Shown here: piece after piece, positions 1 to 8,215 of the stretch
How the letters are laid out: each line of letters opens with the position of its first letter
How positions within the stretch are numbered: the first letter of the stretch is position 1
Assembly (NCBI RefSeq): GCF_040105385.1
Contig: NZ_JBEDNQ010000005.1
Location: 310,001-374,000, forward strand
DNA from: Pseudonocardia nematodicida
GTDB taxonomy: Bacteria; Actinomycetota; Actinomycetes; Mycobacteriales; Pseudonocardiaceae
Direction: 5' to 3'
DNA length: 64,000 nucleotides
Position numbers and translations under genes: made by a program
Notes under the pieces: generated by a model
The model's database searches: none
Seen by the model: the letters and a program-made list of their open reading frames with translations, nothing else
What the model was told of the DNA's origin: nothing

Positions 1-65
1 CACGGGCCGGGTCAACCAGGTGGTGGATGCGCCCCCTCTGGCCCTGATCGGCTCCGCGTCCGAGA

Positions 66-1415
66 ATGGGCCGCATGGTCGATTCCCCGGTCGGTGCACC
101 GTCCGCCGCATCCGGCACCGCGCGGCCCGGCCTGCACTTCCGGATCGACTCCTGGGTGCCGCTCGCCCTGGCCGCGGTGTCCTGGCTCATCGGGTGGGCG
201 GCGGTGGGCTCCCTGCTCGAGGCCGGTCCCGTGTTGTGGGCGCTGCTGCCCGGCGCCGGCATGCTCGTCCTGCGCGGGGTGCTGCACCGCGTCGCCCGGC
301 ACGAACCCGCGGGCTCCCCGGCGCGGATCGCGGTGCTGGTGGTCCATCAGCTGCTGCTGGTCGTCGCGGTCGCGCTCAACCCCTTCTTCTGCATCTACGC
401 CTTCATCGGCTACGTCGACACCGACAAGCACCTCCGGGGCCGGCAGTGCGTCCCCGGCCTGCTGGTCACCGCGCTGACCTGCGCGTTCGGTCAGTCCGGC
501 GGTGTTCCCGGACTGTTCGGCTCACCGCTGCTCTACCCGGCGCTCGCGCTCGTCAACGCCGGGATCGCCTTCGTGATGTTCCAGGCCGACCGCCAGCGGG
601 AGCAGGAGCTGGTGGCCCGCGAGCAGGCGGCCGAGGAGCTCGCGCGGGTCACCGGCGAGAACGCCGCGCTGCAGGACCAGCTCGTCGCGCAGGCCCGGGC
701 GACCGGGGTGGCCGAGGAGCGCGCGCGGCTGTCCCGGGAGATCCACGACACCGTCGCCCAGGGCCTGGTCGCGGTCATCCGGCAGCTGGAGGCCGTGCCG
801 GGCCGGCTGGACCCGCCGGCCCAGCAACGGGTCGACGCCGCCGAGGAGGCCGCGCGGGACTGCCTGCTGGAGGCCCGTCGCGCCGTCGCGGCGCTGTCCC
901 CGCACCAGCTCGACGACCGCGCGCTGGAACCGGCCCTGGCCGACCTGGTCCGCCGGTGGGCCCGCGAGCACCGCATCGTCACCGAGCTCGACAGCGACGA
1001 GGCACCCGCGGTCGTCGCGCACCAGTCGGAGCTGCTGCGGGTGGCCCAGGAGTCGCTGACCAACATCGCCGCGCACGCCGGCGCGACGACCGTGCGGATG
1101 CGGCTCGCGGCGGGCGAGCGCGGCACCGTGCTCGAGGTGCACGACGACGGCACCGGGTTCGACCCGGCGACGGTCGCCCGCGGGCGCGGCCTGGACGGCA
1201 TGGCCGAGCGGGTGCGCGCGACCGGCGGCGAGCTGGAGCTGCACTCGGGCGCCGGCGGCACCGTCGTGCGGGCCACGGTCCCTGCGGCGGTCGCCTCACC
1301 TCCGACGGACCCGCCGCCTCCGGGAGACCTGCCTCCCACGACCACCCCGTCGCCCACGACCGCACCGTCGCCCACGGCGGACCGGGCGACCGTGACGGAC
1401 GTGGTCGCCCGATGA
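66..1415 (+). CDS. NarL-family sensor histidine kinase
   Basis: Membrane sensor kinase of a two-component system, 449 aa. Hydrophobic segments fill about residues 30-175, giving several membrane helices. A short linker coiled coil (about 178-215) follows, then a HisKA_3 dimerisation domain with the phospho-acceptor His near 227 (motif LSREIHDTVAQGL). The HATPase domain (about 320-415) has the N-box ESLTNIAAHA and the G-box DDGTGFD. The C-terminus is a Pro/Thr-rich tail. The stop overlaps the start of the response regulator gene (ATGA), so the two are co-transcribed. ATG at 66 is used, but an in-frame ATG at 75 is equally possible because neither has a clear ribosome site. The signal sensed cannot be read from the sequence. 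Confidence 0.9.
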   Translation: MGRMVDSPVGAPSAASGTARPGLHFRIDSWVPLALAAVSWLIGWAAVGSLLEAGPVLWALLPGAGMLVLRGVLHRVARHEPAGSPARIAVLVVHQLLLVVAVALNPFFCIYAFIGYVDTDKHLRGRQCVPGLLVTALTCAFGQSGGVPGLFGSPLLYPALALVNAGIAFVMFQADRQREQELVAREQAAEELARVTGENAALQDQLVAQARATGVAEERARLSREIHDTVAQGLVAVIRQLEAVPGRLDPPAQQRVDAAEEAARDCLLEARRAVAALSPHQLDDRALEPALADLVRRWAREHRIVTELDSDEAPAVVAHQSELLRVAQESLTNIAAHAGATTVRMRLAAGERGTVLEVHDDGTGFDPATVARGRGLDGMAERVRATGGELELHSGAGGTVVRATVPAAVASPPTDPPPPGDLPPTTTPSPTTAPSPTADRATVTDVVAR

Positions 1416-2029
1416 CCCCGGTGCGCGTGGTCGTGGTCGACGATCATCCGGTCGTCCGCGACGGGCTCACCGGGATGTTCGCCGCCGAGCCGGACATCGA
1501 GGTCGTCGGCGAGGCCGGTGGGGGCGACGAGGCCGTGGCGGTGGTCGCCCGCACCGCCCCCGACCTGGTTCTGATGGACCTGCGGATGCCGGACGGCTCG
1601 GGCGTCGACGCGATCCGGGCCATCCGCAAGGAGCAGAAGAGCGGTCCGCGGATCCTGGTGCTGACGACCTACGACACCGACCGCGACATCCGCGGCGCGA
1701 TGGAGGCGGGTGCCGACGGCTACCTGCTCAAGGACGCGCGGCGCGCCGATCTGGTCCGGGCGATCCACGACGTGGCCGCCGGGCGCCCCGTGCTCACCCC
1801 GCTCGCGCTGGCCGCGCTGACCGGCCGGACCGAGCGCAAGAGCCTGACCGCCCGGGAGATCGACGTGTTGCGGCTGGTCGCCGACGGTCGCACCAACCGG
1901 GCGATCGCCGGGGACCTGGGGATCTCCGAGGCCACCGTGAAGACGCACCTGCTGCACGTCTACGACAAGCTCGAGGTCGTCGACCGCGCCTCCGCGGTCC
2001 GGCTCGCCTGGGAGCAGGGCCTCGTGTAG
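1412..2029 (+). CDS. NarL/LuxR-family response regulator
   Basis: Cytoplasmic DNA-binding response regulator, 205 aa, cognate to the overlapping upstream kinase. The receiver domain (1-120) shows the acidic pair D10/D11, phospho-acceptor D56 in LVLMDLRMP, and the conserved Thr and Lys of a CheY-like fold (LVLTT and LLKDA). The LuxR-type helix-turn-helix covers about 145-200 (LTAREIDVLRLVADGRTNRAIAG, then the recognition helix after SEATVKTHL). ATG at 1412 lies inside the kinase stop, implying translational coupling. Targets are unknown. The efe iron operon begins about 90 bp downstream but has its own candidate iron operator, so a regulatory link is only a guess. Confidence 0.92.
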   Translation: MTPVRVVVVDDHPVVRDGLTGMFAAEPDIEVVGEAGGGDEAVAVVARTAPDLVLMDLRMPDGSGVDAIRAIRKEQKSGPRILVLTTYDTDRDIRGAMEAGADGYLLKDARRADLVRAIHDVAAGRPVLTPLALAALTGRTERKSLTAREIDVLRLVADGRTNRAIAGDLGISEATVKTHLLHVYDKLEVVDRASAVRLAWEQGLV

Positions 2030-2060
2030 GCGGCTGCGCCGCTGTTGCGCCCTGCATCGC

Positions 2061-2079
2061 TAAGGGCTAGCTTCCCTCA
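2061..2079 (+). promoter_or_regulatory. candidate DtxR/IdeR iron box upstream of efeU
   Basis: The half-sites TAAGG and CCTCA are separated by 9 bp, the spacing of the DtxR/IdeR consensus (TTAGG-N9-CCTAA). They match 8 of 10 half-site bases; the centre matches poorly. It lies 44 bp before the efeU start. Iron repression of efeUOB would make sense, but this is the weaker of the two iron boxes in the window. Confidence 0.45.
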
Positions 2080-2122
2080 CGGCAGTGCATCCTCACCTCG
2101 CGGCTGCGCTCAGGGAGGTCGC

Positions 2123-2959
2123 ATGCTGGGCAACGCGCTGATCGGGCTCCGGGAAGGACTCGAGGCGTCGCTGGTCGTCGCGATCCTGGTCGCCTTCCTG
2201 GTTCGGACCGGGCGCCGCGCGGAGCTGCCCCGGGTCTGGCTCGGCGTCGCGGTGGCGGTCGCGGTCAGCGTCGCCGTCACACTCGGGCTGACGCTCACCC
2301 AGCAGGCGCTGACCTTCGAGGCGCAGGAGGCGCTCGGCGGGTCGCTCTCGATCGTCGCGGTCGGCTTCGTCACCTGGATGATCTTCTGGATGCGCGCGCA
2401 CGGCCGGACGCTGTCGGCCGAGCTGGAGGGCAGGCTGGACCGGGCGATCGCGATGGGTCCGTGGGCCGTCGTCGTCGTCGCCACCCTGGCCGTCGGCCGC
2501 GAGGGCCTGGAGACCGCGGTGTTCTTCTTCGCCGCCGCGCAGGCCGCCGGGCAGACCACCGGACCGCTGATCGGCTTCCTGGCCGGCATCGCCGTCGCGA
2601 TCGCGATCGCCTACGCGATCTACCGGGGGGCGCTGAAGATCCACCTCGGCCGGTTCTTCACCGTCACCGGCTTCCTGCTGATCTTCGTCGCCGCCGGGAT
2701 CGGAGCCTACGGCGTGCACGACCTGCAGGAGGCCGGGATCCTGCCGGGCCTGACCACGCTGGCGTTCGACGCGAGCGCGGTCGTCCCGCCGGACTCCTGG
2801 TACGGCGTCCTGCTCAAGGGCTTCTTCAACTTCTCGCCGCAGACCACGGTGCTGCAGGCGATCGTCTGGTCGATCTACGTCGTCGCGGTGCTGGCGCTGT
2901 TCCTGCGCCCGGCCCGGCGCGCGGCGCGGGCACCGGCCGCCGCCCCCGAGCACGGCTGA
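2123..2959 (+). CDS. efeU: EfeU/FTR1-family iron permease
   Basis: Membrane permease of the EfeUOB elemental-iron uptake system, 278 aa with about seven predicted helices. Both FTR1 iron-translocation motifs REGLE are present, at residues 10-14 and 126-130, in transmembrane helices. The start chosen is ATG 2123, preceded by GGGAGG; a longer open frame from 2045 lacks support. EfeO starts 33 bp downstream and EfeB overlaps EfeO, forming an operon. Length is close to that of family members. Confidence 0.95.
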   Translation: MLGNALIGLREGLEASLVVAILVAFLVRTGRRAELPRVWLGVAVAVAVSVAVTLGLTLTQQALTFEAQEALGGSLSIVAVGFVTWMIFWMRAHGRTLSAELEGRLDRAIAMGPWAVVVVATLAVGREGLETAVFFFAAAQAAGQTTGPLIGFLAGIAVAIAIAYAIYRGALKIHLGRFFTVTGFLLIFVAAGIGAYGVHDLQEAGILPGLTTLAFDASAVVPPDSWYGVLLKGFFNFSPQTTVLQAIVWSIYVVAVLALFLRPARRAARAPAAAPEHG

Positions 2960-2992
2960 CCCGACCCGTCCCCTTCCCCGATCAGGAGCGCC

Positions 2993-4135
2993 ATGTCCCT
3001 CGCCCCGCGCCACGCCGCCGTCCTGGTCCCCCTCGCCGCCGCGGCCACGGTGCTGTCCGGCTGCGTGTCCACCGCACCGTCGGCGGCCGGCCCGGATGGA
3101 CCGATCACGGTGAACGCGACCGACTCCGCCTGCGAGGTCTCCACGACCACCGCGCCGGCCGGCACCGTCACCTTCCAGGTCACCAACGACGGGTCCCAGG
3201 TCACCGAGTTCTACCTCTACGGCACCGGCGACCGGATCATGGGCGAGGTGGAGAACATCGGCGCCGGCCTGACCCGGGATTTGGTCGTCGAGGTTCCCGA
3301 CGGCGGCGCCTACACCACGGCCTGCAAGCCCGGGATGTCCGGCGACGGCATCCGGGCGCCCTTCACCGTGACCGGCTCCGCCGAGCGCTCGACCGACACG
3401 AACGCCGAGCTGGCCGCGGCCACCGCGGGCTACCTGCGCTACGTCACCAGCCAGTCCGAGGCGCTGACCGCGCGGACGACCGACTTCGCGAACGCGGTGA
3501 AGGCCGGCGACGTCGAGCAGGCCAAGGCCCTCTACCCGCAGGCCCGCACCTACTACGAGCGCATCGAGCCGATCGCCGAGTCGTTCGGCGACCTCGACCC
3601 CAAGCTCGACGGCCGCGAGGACGACGAGCGCGACCCCGGCGTCGCGTGGACCGGCTGGCACCGGCTGGAGAAGGACCTCTGGGTGGACGGGCTGCAGCCC
3701 GACTCCGCGCGGACCGCCGACACCCTGGTCGCCGACACGAAGGACCTGCAGGGCCGGATCCCGGCCCTGACGCTGACCCCCGCCGAGCTCGCGAACGGCG
3801 CCAAGGGCCTGCTCGACGAGGTCGCCACCGGGAAGATCACCGGCGAGGAGGACCGCTACTCGCACACCGACCTGTGGGACTTCCAGGCCAATGTGGAGGG
3901 TTCGCAGGCGGCGGTCTCGGCGTTGCGGCCGGTGCTCGATCAGAAGAACCCGCAGCTCGGGCCGGTCCTCGACCAGCGCTTCGAGGCGGTGACGACGATG
4001 CTGCAGGACTATCGGACCGCCGACGGCTACCGGCTCTACACCGAGCTCACGCCGGACGACACGAAGAAGATGTCCGCGTCGGTCGACGCGCTGGCCGAGC
4101 CGGTGAGCCAGGTGGCCGGCGTCGTCACGTCGTGA
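2993..4135 (+). CDS. efeO: EfeO iron-uptake lipoprotein (cupredoxin plus M75 domain)
   Basis: Extracytoplasmic component of EfeUOB, 380 aa. A signal peptide ends in the lipobox VLSGC, with the lipidated Cys at residue 24. A cupredoxin-like domain (about 36-128) is followed by an imelysin/M75 domain (about 140-375) with the HxxE metal motif H223-R-L-E226. The full two-domain arrangement is present, so a ferrous-iron-binding role delivering to EfeU is expected from the family. The stop overlaps the EfeB GTG start (GTGA), indicating translational coupling. Confidence 0.95.
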   Translation: MSLAPRHAAVLVPLAAAATVLSGCVSTAPSAAGPDGPITVNATDSACEVSTTTAPAGTVTFQVTNDGSQVTEFYLYGTGDRIMGEVENIGAGLTRDLVVEVPDGGAYTTACKPGMSGDGIRAPFTVTGSAERSTDTNAELAAATAGYLRYVTSQSEALTARTTDFANAVKAGDVEQAKALYPQARTYYERIEPIAESFGDLDPKLDGREDDERDPGVAWTGWHRLEKDLWVDGLQPDSARTADTLVADTKDLQGRIPALTLTPAELANGAKGLLDEVATGKITGEEDRYSHTDLWDFQANVEGSQAAVSALRPVLDQKNPQLGPVLDQRFEAVTTMLQDYRTADGYRLYTELTPDDTKKMSASVDALAEPVSQVAGVVTS

Positions 4136-5367
4136 CCGGGCCGGTCTCCCGCCGCGGGCTGCTCGGGCTGGCCGGGGCCGGAGCCGCGCTGGCCGGGGCC
4201 GGGGCGGCCGCCGGGTACGGCGTCGCCCGGGAGCCCGTCGCGGCCGCCGACGACGGCGTCGTCGCGTTCCGGGGCGTGCGCCAGGCCGGGATCGTCACCC
4301 CCGCCCAGGACCGGATGCACTTCGTCGCCCTCGACCTGACCGCGACCGACCGCGGCGCGGTCCGGGACCTGCTGCGGCGCTGGACGGCCGCCGCCGAGCG
4401 GATGACCGCCGGGCAGGACACCGCCGACGACGGCGCGCTGCCGGGCAACGTCTACGCGGTCCCGGCCGACACCGGGGAGGCGATCGGCCTGGCGGCGTCG
4501 AGGCTGACGCTGACCTTCGGGGTGGGCCCGTCGTTCCTGCAGAAGCTGGGGCTGGCCGACCGGCGTCCGGCCCCGCTGGCGGACCTGCCGGCGTTCCAGG
4601 GTGACCGGCTCGACCCGGCCCGGACCGGCGGGGACCTGTGCCTGCAGGCGTGCGCGGACGACCCGCAGGTCGCGGTGCACGCGGTGCGCAACCTGGTCCG
4701 CGCCGGCTTCGGCGTCACCGAGGTCCGCTGGTCGCAGCTCGGGTTCGGGCGGACGTCGTCGACCTCGACCGGGCAGGCCACCGCGCGCAACCTGTTCGGG
4801 TTCAAGGACGGCACGAACAACCTCAAGGCCGAGGAGCCCGACCTGCTCGACCAGCACGTGTGGGTGGGCGACGAGGGTCCGGAGTGGCTGCGCGGCGGGT
4901 CCTACCTGGTCGCCCGACGGATCCGGATGCACATCGAACCGTGGGACCGGTCCAACCTGGACGAACAGCAGCGGATCGTCGGGCGCACCAAGGGCGTGGG
5001 CGCACCGCTGTCGGGATCGAACGAGTTCGACCTCGCCGACTACGCCGCCACCGACGCGGCCGGGCCGGTCATCCCCGACGACGCGCACATCCGGCTGGCC
5101 TCGGCCCAGGCCAACGCCGGCGCCCGGATCCTGCGCCGCGGCTACAACTTCGTCGACGGCTCGGACGGCGACGGCCATCTCGACGCGGGCCTGTTCTTCG
5201 TCGCGTTCGTCCGCGACCCGCAGCGCGGGTTCGTGCCGATCCAGCGCTCGCTGGCGAAGTCCGACGCGATGAGCGAGTACCTGGAGCACAACGGGTCGGC
5301 GGTGTTCGCGGTCCCGCCGGGCCTGTCCGGGCCTGACGACTACTGGGGCGCCGCGCTGCTGGCGTGA
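4132..5367 (+). CDS. efeB: EfeB deferrochelatase / DyP-type peroxidase, Tat-exported
   Basis: Haem-dependent DyP-type peroxidase of the EfeUOB system, 411 aa. The N-terminus has a twin-arginine signal (SRRGLLGLAG, R7-R8, then a hydrophobic Ala/Gly stretch), so the folded enzyme is exported. The DyP signature GxxDG is seen as G223-F-K-D226-G227 followed by TNN. Start is GTG 4132 inside the efeO stop. The 3' end overlaps by 28 bp the end of the convergent lpqU-like gene, leaving no room for a conventional terminator. Confidence 0.95.
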   Translation: MTGPVSRRGLLGLAGAGAALAGAGAAAGYGVAREPVAAADDGVVAFRGVRQAGIVTPAQDRMHFVALDLTATDRGAVRDLLRRWTAAAERMTAGQDTADDGALPGNVYAVPADTGEAIGLAASRLTLTFGVGPSFLQKLGLADRRPAPLADLPAFQGDRLDPARTGGDLCLQACADDPQVAVHAVRNLVRAGFGVTEVRWSQLGFGRTSSTSTGQATARNLFGFKDGTNNLKAEEPDLLDQHVWVGDEGPEWLRGGSYLVARRIRMHIEPWDRSNLDEQQRIVGRTKGVGAPLSGSNEFDLADYAATDAAGPVIPDDAHIRLASAQANAGARILRRGYNFVDGSDGDGHLDAGLFFVAFVRDPQRGFVPIQRSLAKSDAMSEYLEHNGSAVFAVPPGLSGPDDYWGAALLA

Positions 5368-6068
5368 TCGACCCGGCCGGTGTAGTCGGCGGCGGCGGAC
5401 CAGACGTCGCGGGCGTAGGAGGTCGAGCGGTTGTAGGCCAGCACCCCGTCCCACCAGCCCGCGCCGGCGGCGACGTCGCGCCCGCCGCTGCACAGGTAGC
5501 CGGCCGCGGCGAGCGCGGCGTCGTCCACGTTCTGCGGGTCACCCTCCCCGAACATCTCCCAGGTCCCGGGCAGGAACTGCATCGGCCCGACGGCCCGGTC
5601 GAGCTCCGGGTCGCCGTCGAGCCGGCCGCCGTCGGTGTCCGCGATGCGCCGGGTGCCGTTCGTCCCGTCCAGCGGGATCCCGACGATCGGCGGGTCCACC
5701 CGGCCGTCAGCACCGGGCTCCGCGCCGCGGATCGTGCCGTGCCGGGACTCGATCCGGCCGATCCCGGCGAGGGTGCTCCAGCTCAGCCGGCAGTCCGGGG
5801 TGCGCTCGCGCTGGGCCAGCTCGGCGCGCGCGTAGGCCTGGAGGGTGCGGGCCGGGATGCGGGTGTCCCGGGCGGCCGTCCGGGCCCAACCGGCGACGTC
5901 GGTGTCCGCGGCCAGCGGAGCGGCAGCGGGCGGCGGGGCGCCGCGGTCGACCGGGACGCGCTCCGGGCGGCCGCCCAGGACGGCTCCGGCGGCGAGCACG
6001 ACGACGGCGACCAGCCCGACCGAGAGGAGCAGCCCGCCGAGGACGGCGAGGAGGGACCGGACACGCAC
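5340..6068 (-). CDS. secreted/membrane-anchored lytic transglycosylase (LpqU-like)
   Basis: Predicted peptidoglycan lytic transglycosylase. With the GTG start at 6068 it has 242 aa: a short N-terminus, one membrane segment (about 5-32), a Pro/Ala linker, then an SLT-like domain. The catalytic Glu is likely in IGRIESRHG, and family motifs AVGPMQFLPGTW and VLAYNRS follow. The frame stays open to 6173, but that extension runs through a palindromic repeat, so the internal GTG is preferred. Its position next to mazG and mfd matches lpqU of mycobacteria. No lipobox is evident, unlike true LpqU. The 3' end overlaps convergent efeB. Confidence 0.8.
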   Translation of the reverse strand: MRVRSLLAVLGGLLLSVGLVAVVVLAAGAVLGGRPERVPVDRGAPPPAAAPLAADTDVAGWARTAARDTRIPARTLQAYARAELAQRERTPDCRLSWSTLAGIGRIESRHGTIRGAEPGADGRVDPPIVGIPLDGTNGTRRIADTDGGRLDGDPELDRAVGPMQFLPGTWEMFGEGDPQNVDDAALAAAGYLCSGGRDVAAGAGWWDGVLAYNRSTSYARDVWSAAADYTGRVDHASSAAPQ

Positions 6069-6132
6069 CCCGTCCACCGTACCCACCGCGCGGCGACACC
6101 CGCCGACGCCCGATGCGCGAGCCGCCGCCCCC

Positions 6133-6198
6133 GTGATCACCGGCCGGGTTCCGGTCGGTGCCACGGATGGCACCGGTCGACACCCGGACGACGATCAC
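6133..6198. repeat. 66-bp imperfect palindrome, copy A
   Basis: Starts GTGATCACC and ends GACGATCAC. Its centre is GTGCCA-CGGA-TGGCAC, with CCGGGT/ACCCGG arms between. A second 66-bp copy follows after 39 bp (6238-6303). It lies between the lpqU-like gene and mazG and explains most of that gap. Confidence 0.7.
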
Positions 6199-6237
6199 CC
6201 GGGAGCCGGGTGCGCGCGGACCCGAGCCCGCTCAGCC

Positions 6238-6303
6238 GTGATCACCATCCGGGTGCTGGCCCGTGCCAAGGATGGCACCGATCGGAACCCGGTCGACGAT
6301 CAC
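6238..6303. repeat. 66-bp imperfect palindrome, copy B
   Basis: Second copy of the palindrome at 6133-6198. It has the same length, the same GTGATCACC/GACGATCAC ends and the same GTGCCA-N4-TGGCAC centre. The arms differ at many inner positions. It ends 12 bp after the mazG stop in transcription order, so it might also act as a terminator. Confidence 0.7.
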
Positions 6304-6315
6304 CGAATGTGCCCG

Positions 6316-7242
6316 CTACGGGGTGTTCCAGTGCTCCCGCCAGTCGTCGCCGGTCAGCGTGTGCGGGTCGCGCCCCGCGGCGGCCGCGGCCTTCTCGGCG
6401 GCGCGCACCCGGGCGTCGAACGCACGGGCCGCGGTGCGCAGCGCGGCCTCCGGGTCCCCACCGGCGAGCTGGACGGCCGCGGCGAGCCGGAACAGCCGCT
6501 CGCCGGGCTCGTCGCCGCCGGGCAGCAGGTCGGCGGGCAATCCCGCCTTCGCCGTGCGGGAGGCCAGCTTCGCGGCGAGCGCGACGGCCGGCTGCGCCAT
6601 CGCGACCCCGTCCACACTGGAATCGCGCTGCTTTTCGGTGCGCTTGAGCTCGTCCCAGCGGCGGTCCTGGTCCGCCGCGGTCACCACGCGCTCTCCGGAG
6701 GCGAACACGTGCGGGTGCCGCCCGACGAGCTTGTCGACCAGCCCGGTCGCGACGTCGTCGATCCCGAACGGCGACCCCGGGTCCTCGGCGGCGACGCGGG
6801 CGTGGAACAGCACCTGCAGCAGCACGTCGCCGAGCTCCTCGCGCAGCTCGGTGCGGTCGTCGTCCTCGATCGCCTGGTACAGCTCGTAGGCCTCCTCGAC
6901 CAGGTAGCGCAGCAGCGAGGTGTGCGTCTGCTCGGCGTCCCACGGGCAGCCACCGGGTGAGCGCAGCCGGTCCATCACGGCGACGGCGTCGAGCAGGGCG
7001 TGCCCGTCCGGTGGTTCGATCCCGCCGGCGGCGGCCGGGTGCCCGGCGGGCACGAGCAGCACGGTGCCGTCGGGCAGGGCCGCCGGGTCGGTCCCGTCCC
7101 ACGGGGTCGCGCCGGCTGCGGCAACGGCGGCCGGGTCCAGCTCGGGCGCCGCGAGCACGGCGACGGCGCCGCGCAGCGCGGGCACCGCCGCGGCCGGGAG
7201 GGCCGCACCGCGGCGCGGACAGGTGACGACGACGGCGGGCAC
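6316..7242 (-). CDS. mazG: MazG nucleoside triphosphate pyrophosphohydrolase
   Basis: Cytoplasmic house-cleaning enzyme hydrolysing (d)NTPs to monophosphates, 308 aa. The MazG domain (about 93-200) shows SPGGCPWDAEQTH, then the Mg2+-binding acidic helices EEAYE and EELGD. The first 90 residues are Ala-rich and variable, as in actinobacterial MazG proteins. The start is GTG 7242, 3 bp after the stop of the SurA-like gene, so they share a transcript. In mycobacteria mazG also sits between mfd and lpqU, which supports the call. Confidence 0.93.
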   Translation of the reverse strand: MPAVVVTCPRRGAALPAAAVPALRGAVAVLAAPELDPAAVAAAGATPWDGTDPAALPDGTVLLVPAGHPAAAGGIEPPDGHALLDAVAVMDRLRSPGGCPWDAEQTHTSLLRYLVEEAYELYQAIEDDDRTELREELGDVLLQVLFHARVAAEDPGSPFGIDDVATGLVDKLVGRHPHVFASGERVVTAADQDRRWDELKRTEKQRDSSVDGVAMAQPAVALAAKLASRTAKAGLPADLLPGGDEPGERLFRLAAAVQLAGGDPEAALRTAARAFDARVRAAEKAAAAAGRDPHTLTGDDWREHWNTP

Positions 7243-7245
7243 CGC

Positions 7246-8172
7246 TCAGCCCGCCGGTGGCGCCGCGGCGCCGTCGCCGACCGGAATCACCTCGGAGGCC
7301 TGCTCGGCCGGGACCGCGAGCATCTGCACCGGGTCCCAGACCCCGTAGCGCGGGTTGAGCTCGACCCCGGTCCTCAGCGAGGTCGGGGTGAGCAGCCGGA
7401 GCCCGGCCTCGGACAGGGTCGCCGGGTCGAGCCGGGCGGCGGCGGAGGCCTCCGGCTCCGCCGGCGGTCCGTCCAGGGTCCGTTCGGTCACCCGGATCAC
7501 CAGCCAGCGCTGGCCCTCGCCACCGGACACCACGGCCACCCAGCCGGCCGGGATCCCGATCAGCGGGCTGGCCGCGAGCTGCGGCGTCTCGCTGGGCCGC
7601 ACGGTGAGACCGCGCTGGGTGGTCCCGGGCTCGGCCAGGGCGGCCTCGGCGCGCGACCCGCCCGCGGCGAGGTCACGGGCCAGCGCCGTCGCCTCGTCCC
7701 GCGACTCGGCGACGGCCACGTCGGCGGTCACCGACAGCCGGTCGACGTCGCGGCGGGCCAGCTCGGTCAGCAGCAGCTGGTCGCGGACCGCGGCACGGGC
7801 CCCGCCGACCGCGAGCGACTGCGCGGTCACCGCCTCCTCGCCGCCGGCCCGGTCGATCTCCTCGGTCACCTGCTGGTCCGACACCGAGATCCCCTGCTCG
7901 GCGGCGGTCCGCTCGAGCAGGTCGCGGATCACCAGCTGGGAGACCACGACCCGGCCGATCTCCGGCCCGCTGCCGCCCGAGGCCTGCAGCTGCTCGGCCA
8001 GGCCGGGCCGGGTGAGCACCGAGGTGATCGCCGGCTGGACCTCCGAGAGCGGGATCGACTCGTCGCCGACGATCGCGGCGGAGTCGACCCGGCTCGGCCC
8101 GCTCCCGCACCCGGCGACCAGCGCGCCGACCATCCCCAGGACCGCGATGTACCTGCCCGTTCGTGTCCGCAC
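7246..8172 (-). CDS. SurA_N-like chaperone/PPIase lipoprotein
   Basis: Exported lipoprotein of 308 aa with a signal peptide and lipobox VAGC (Cys at residue 22). Residues about 30-150 resemble the SurA N-terminal chaperone domain (VGDESIPLSEV, then a helix-rich LVIRDLLERTAAEQGISVSD). The C-terminal half could hold a weak parvulin-like segment, but I do not see clear catalytic residues. The likely role is folding of exported proteins. Start is GTG 8172. It lies between mazG (3 bp) and the tricorn-like protease gene (43 bp). Confidence 0.75.
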   Translation of the reverse strand: MRTRTGRYIAVLGMVGALVAGCGSGPSRVDSAAIVGDESIPLSEVQPAITSVLTRPGLAEQLQASGGSGPEIGRVVVSQLVIRDLLERTAAEQGISVSDQQVTEEIDRAGGEEAVTAQSLAVGGARAAVRDQLLLTELARRDVDRLSVTADVAVAESRDEATALARDLAAGGSRAEAALAEPGTTQRGLTVRPSETPQLAASPLIGIPAGWVAVVSGGEGQRWLVIRVTERTLDGPPAEPEASAAARLDPATLSEAGLRLLTPTSLRTGVELNPRYGVWDPVQMLAVPAEQASEVIPVGDGAAAPPAG

Positions 8173-8215
8173 GCCGGTCAGCCTCTCACGCGGTGTGGCG
8201 TCGATCTCCCGCCGG

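Noticed and set aside
20..2029. 669-aa frame spanning the kinase and response regulator
   Set aside because: Its first two thirds are an Arg/Ala/Gly-rich shadow of the kinase; only the last 205 residues (from 1412) are real coding.
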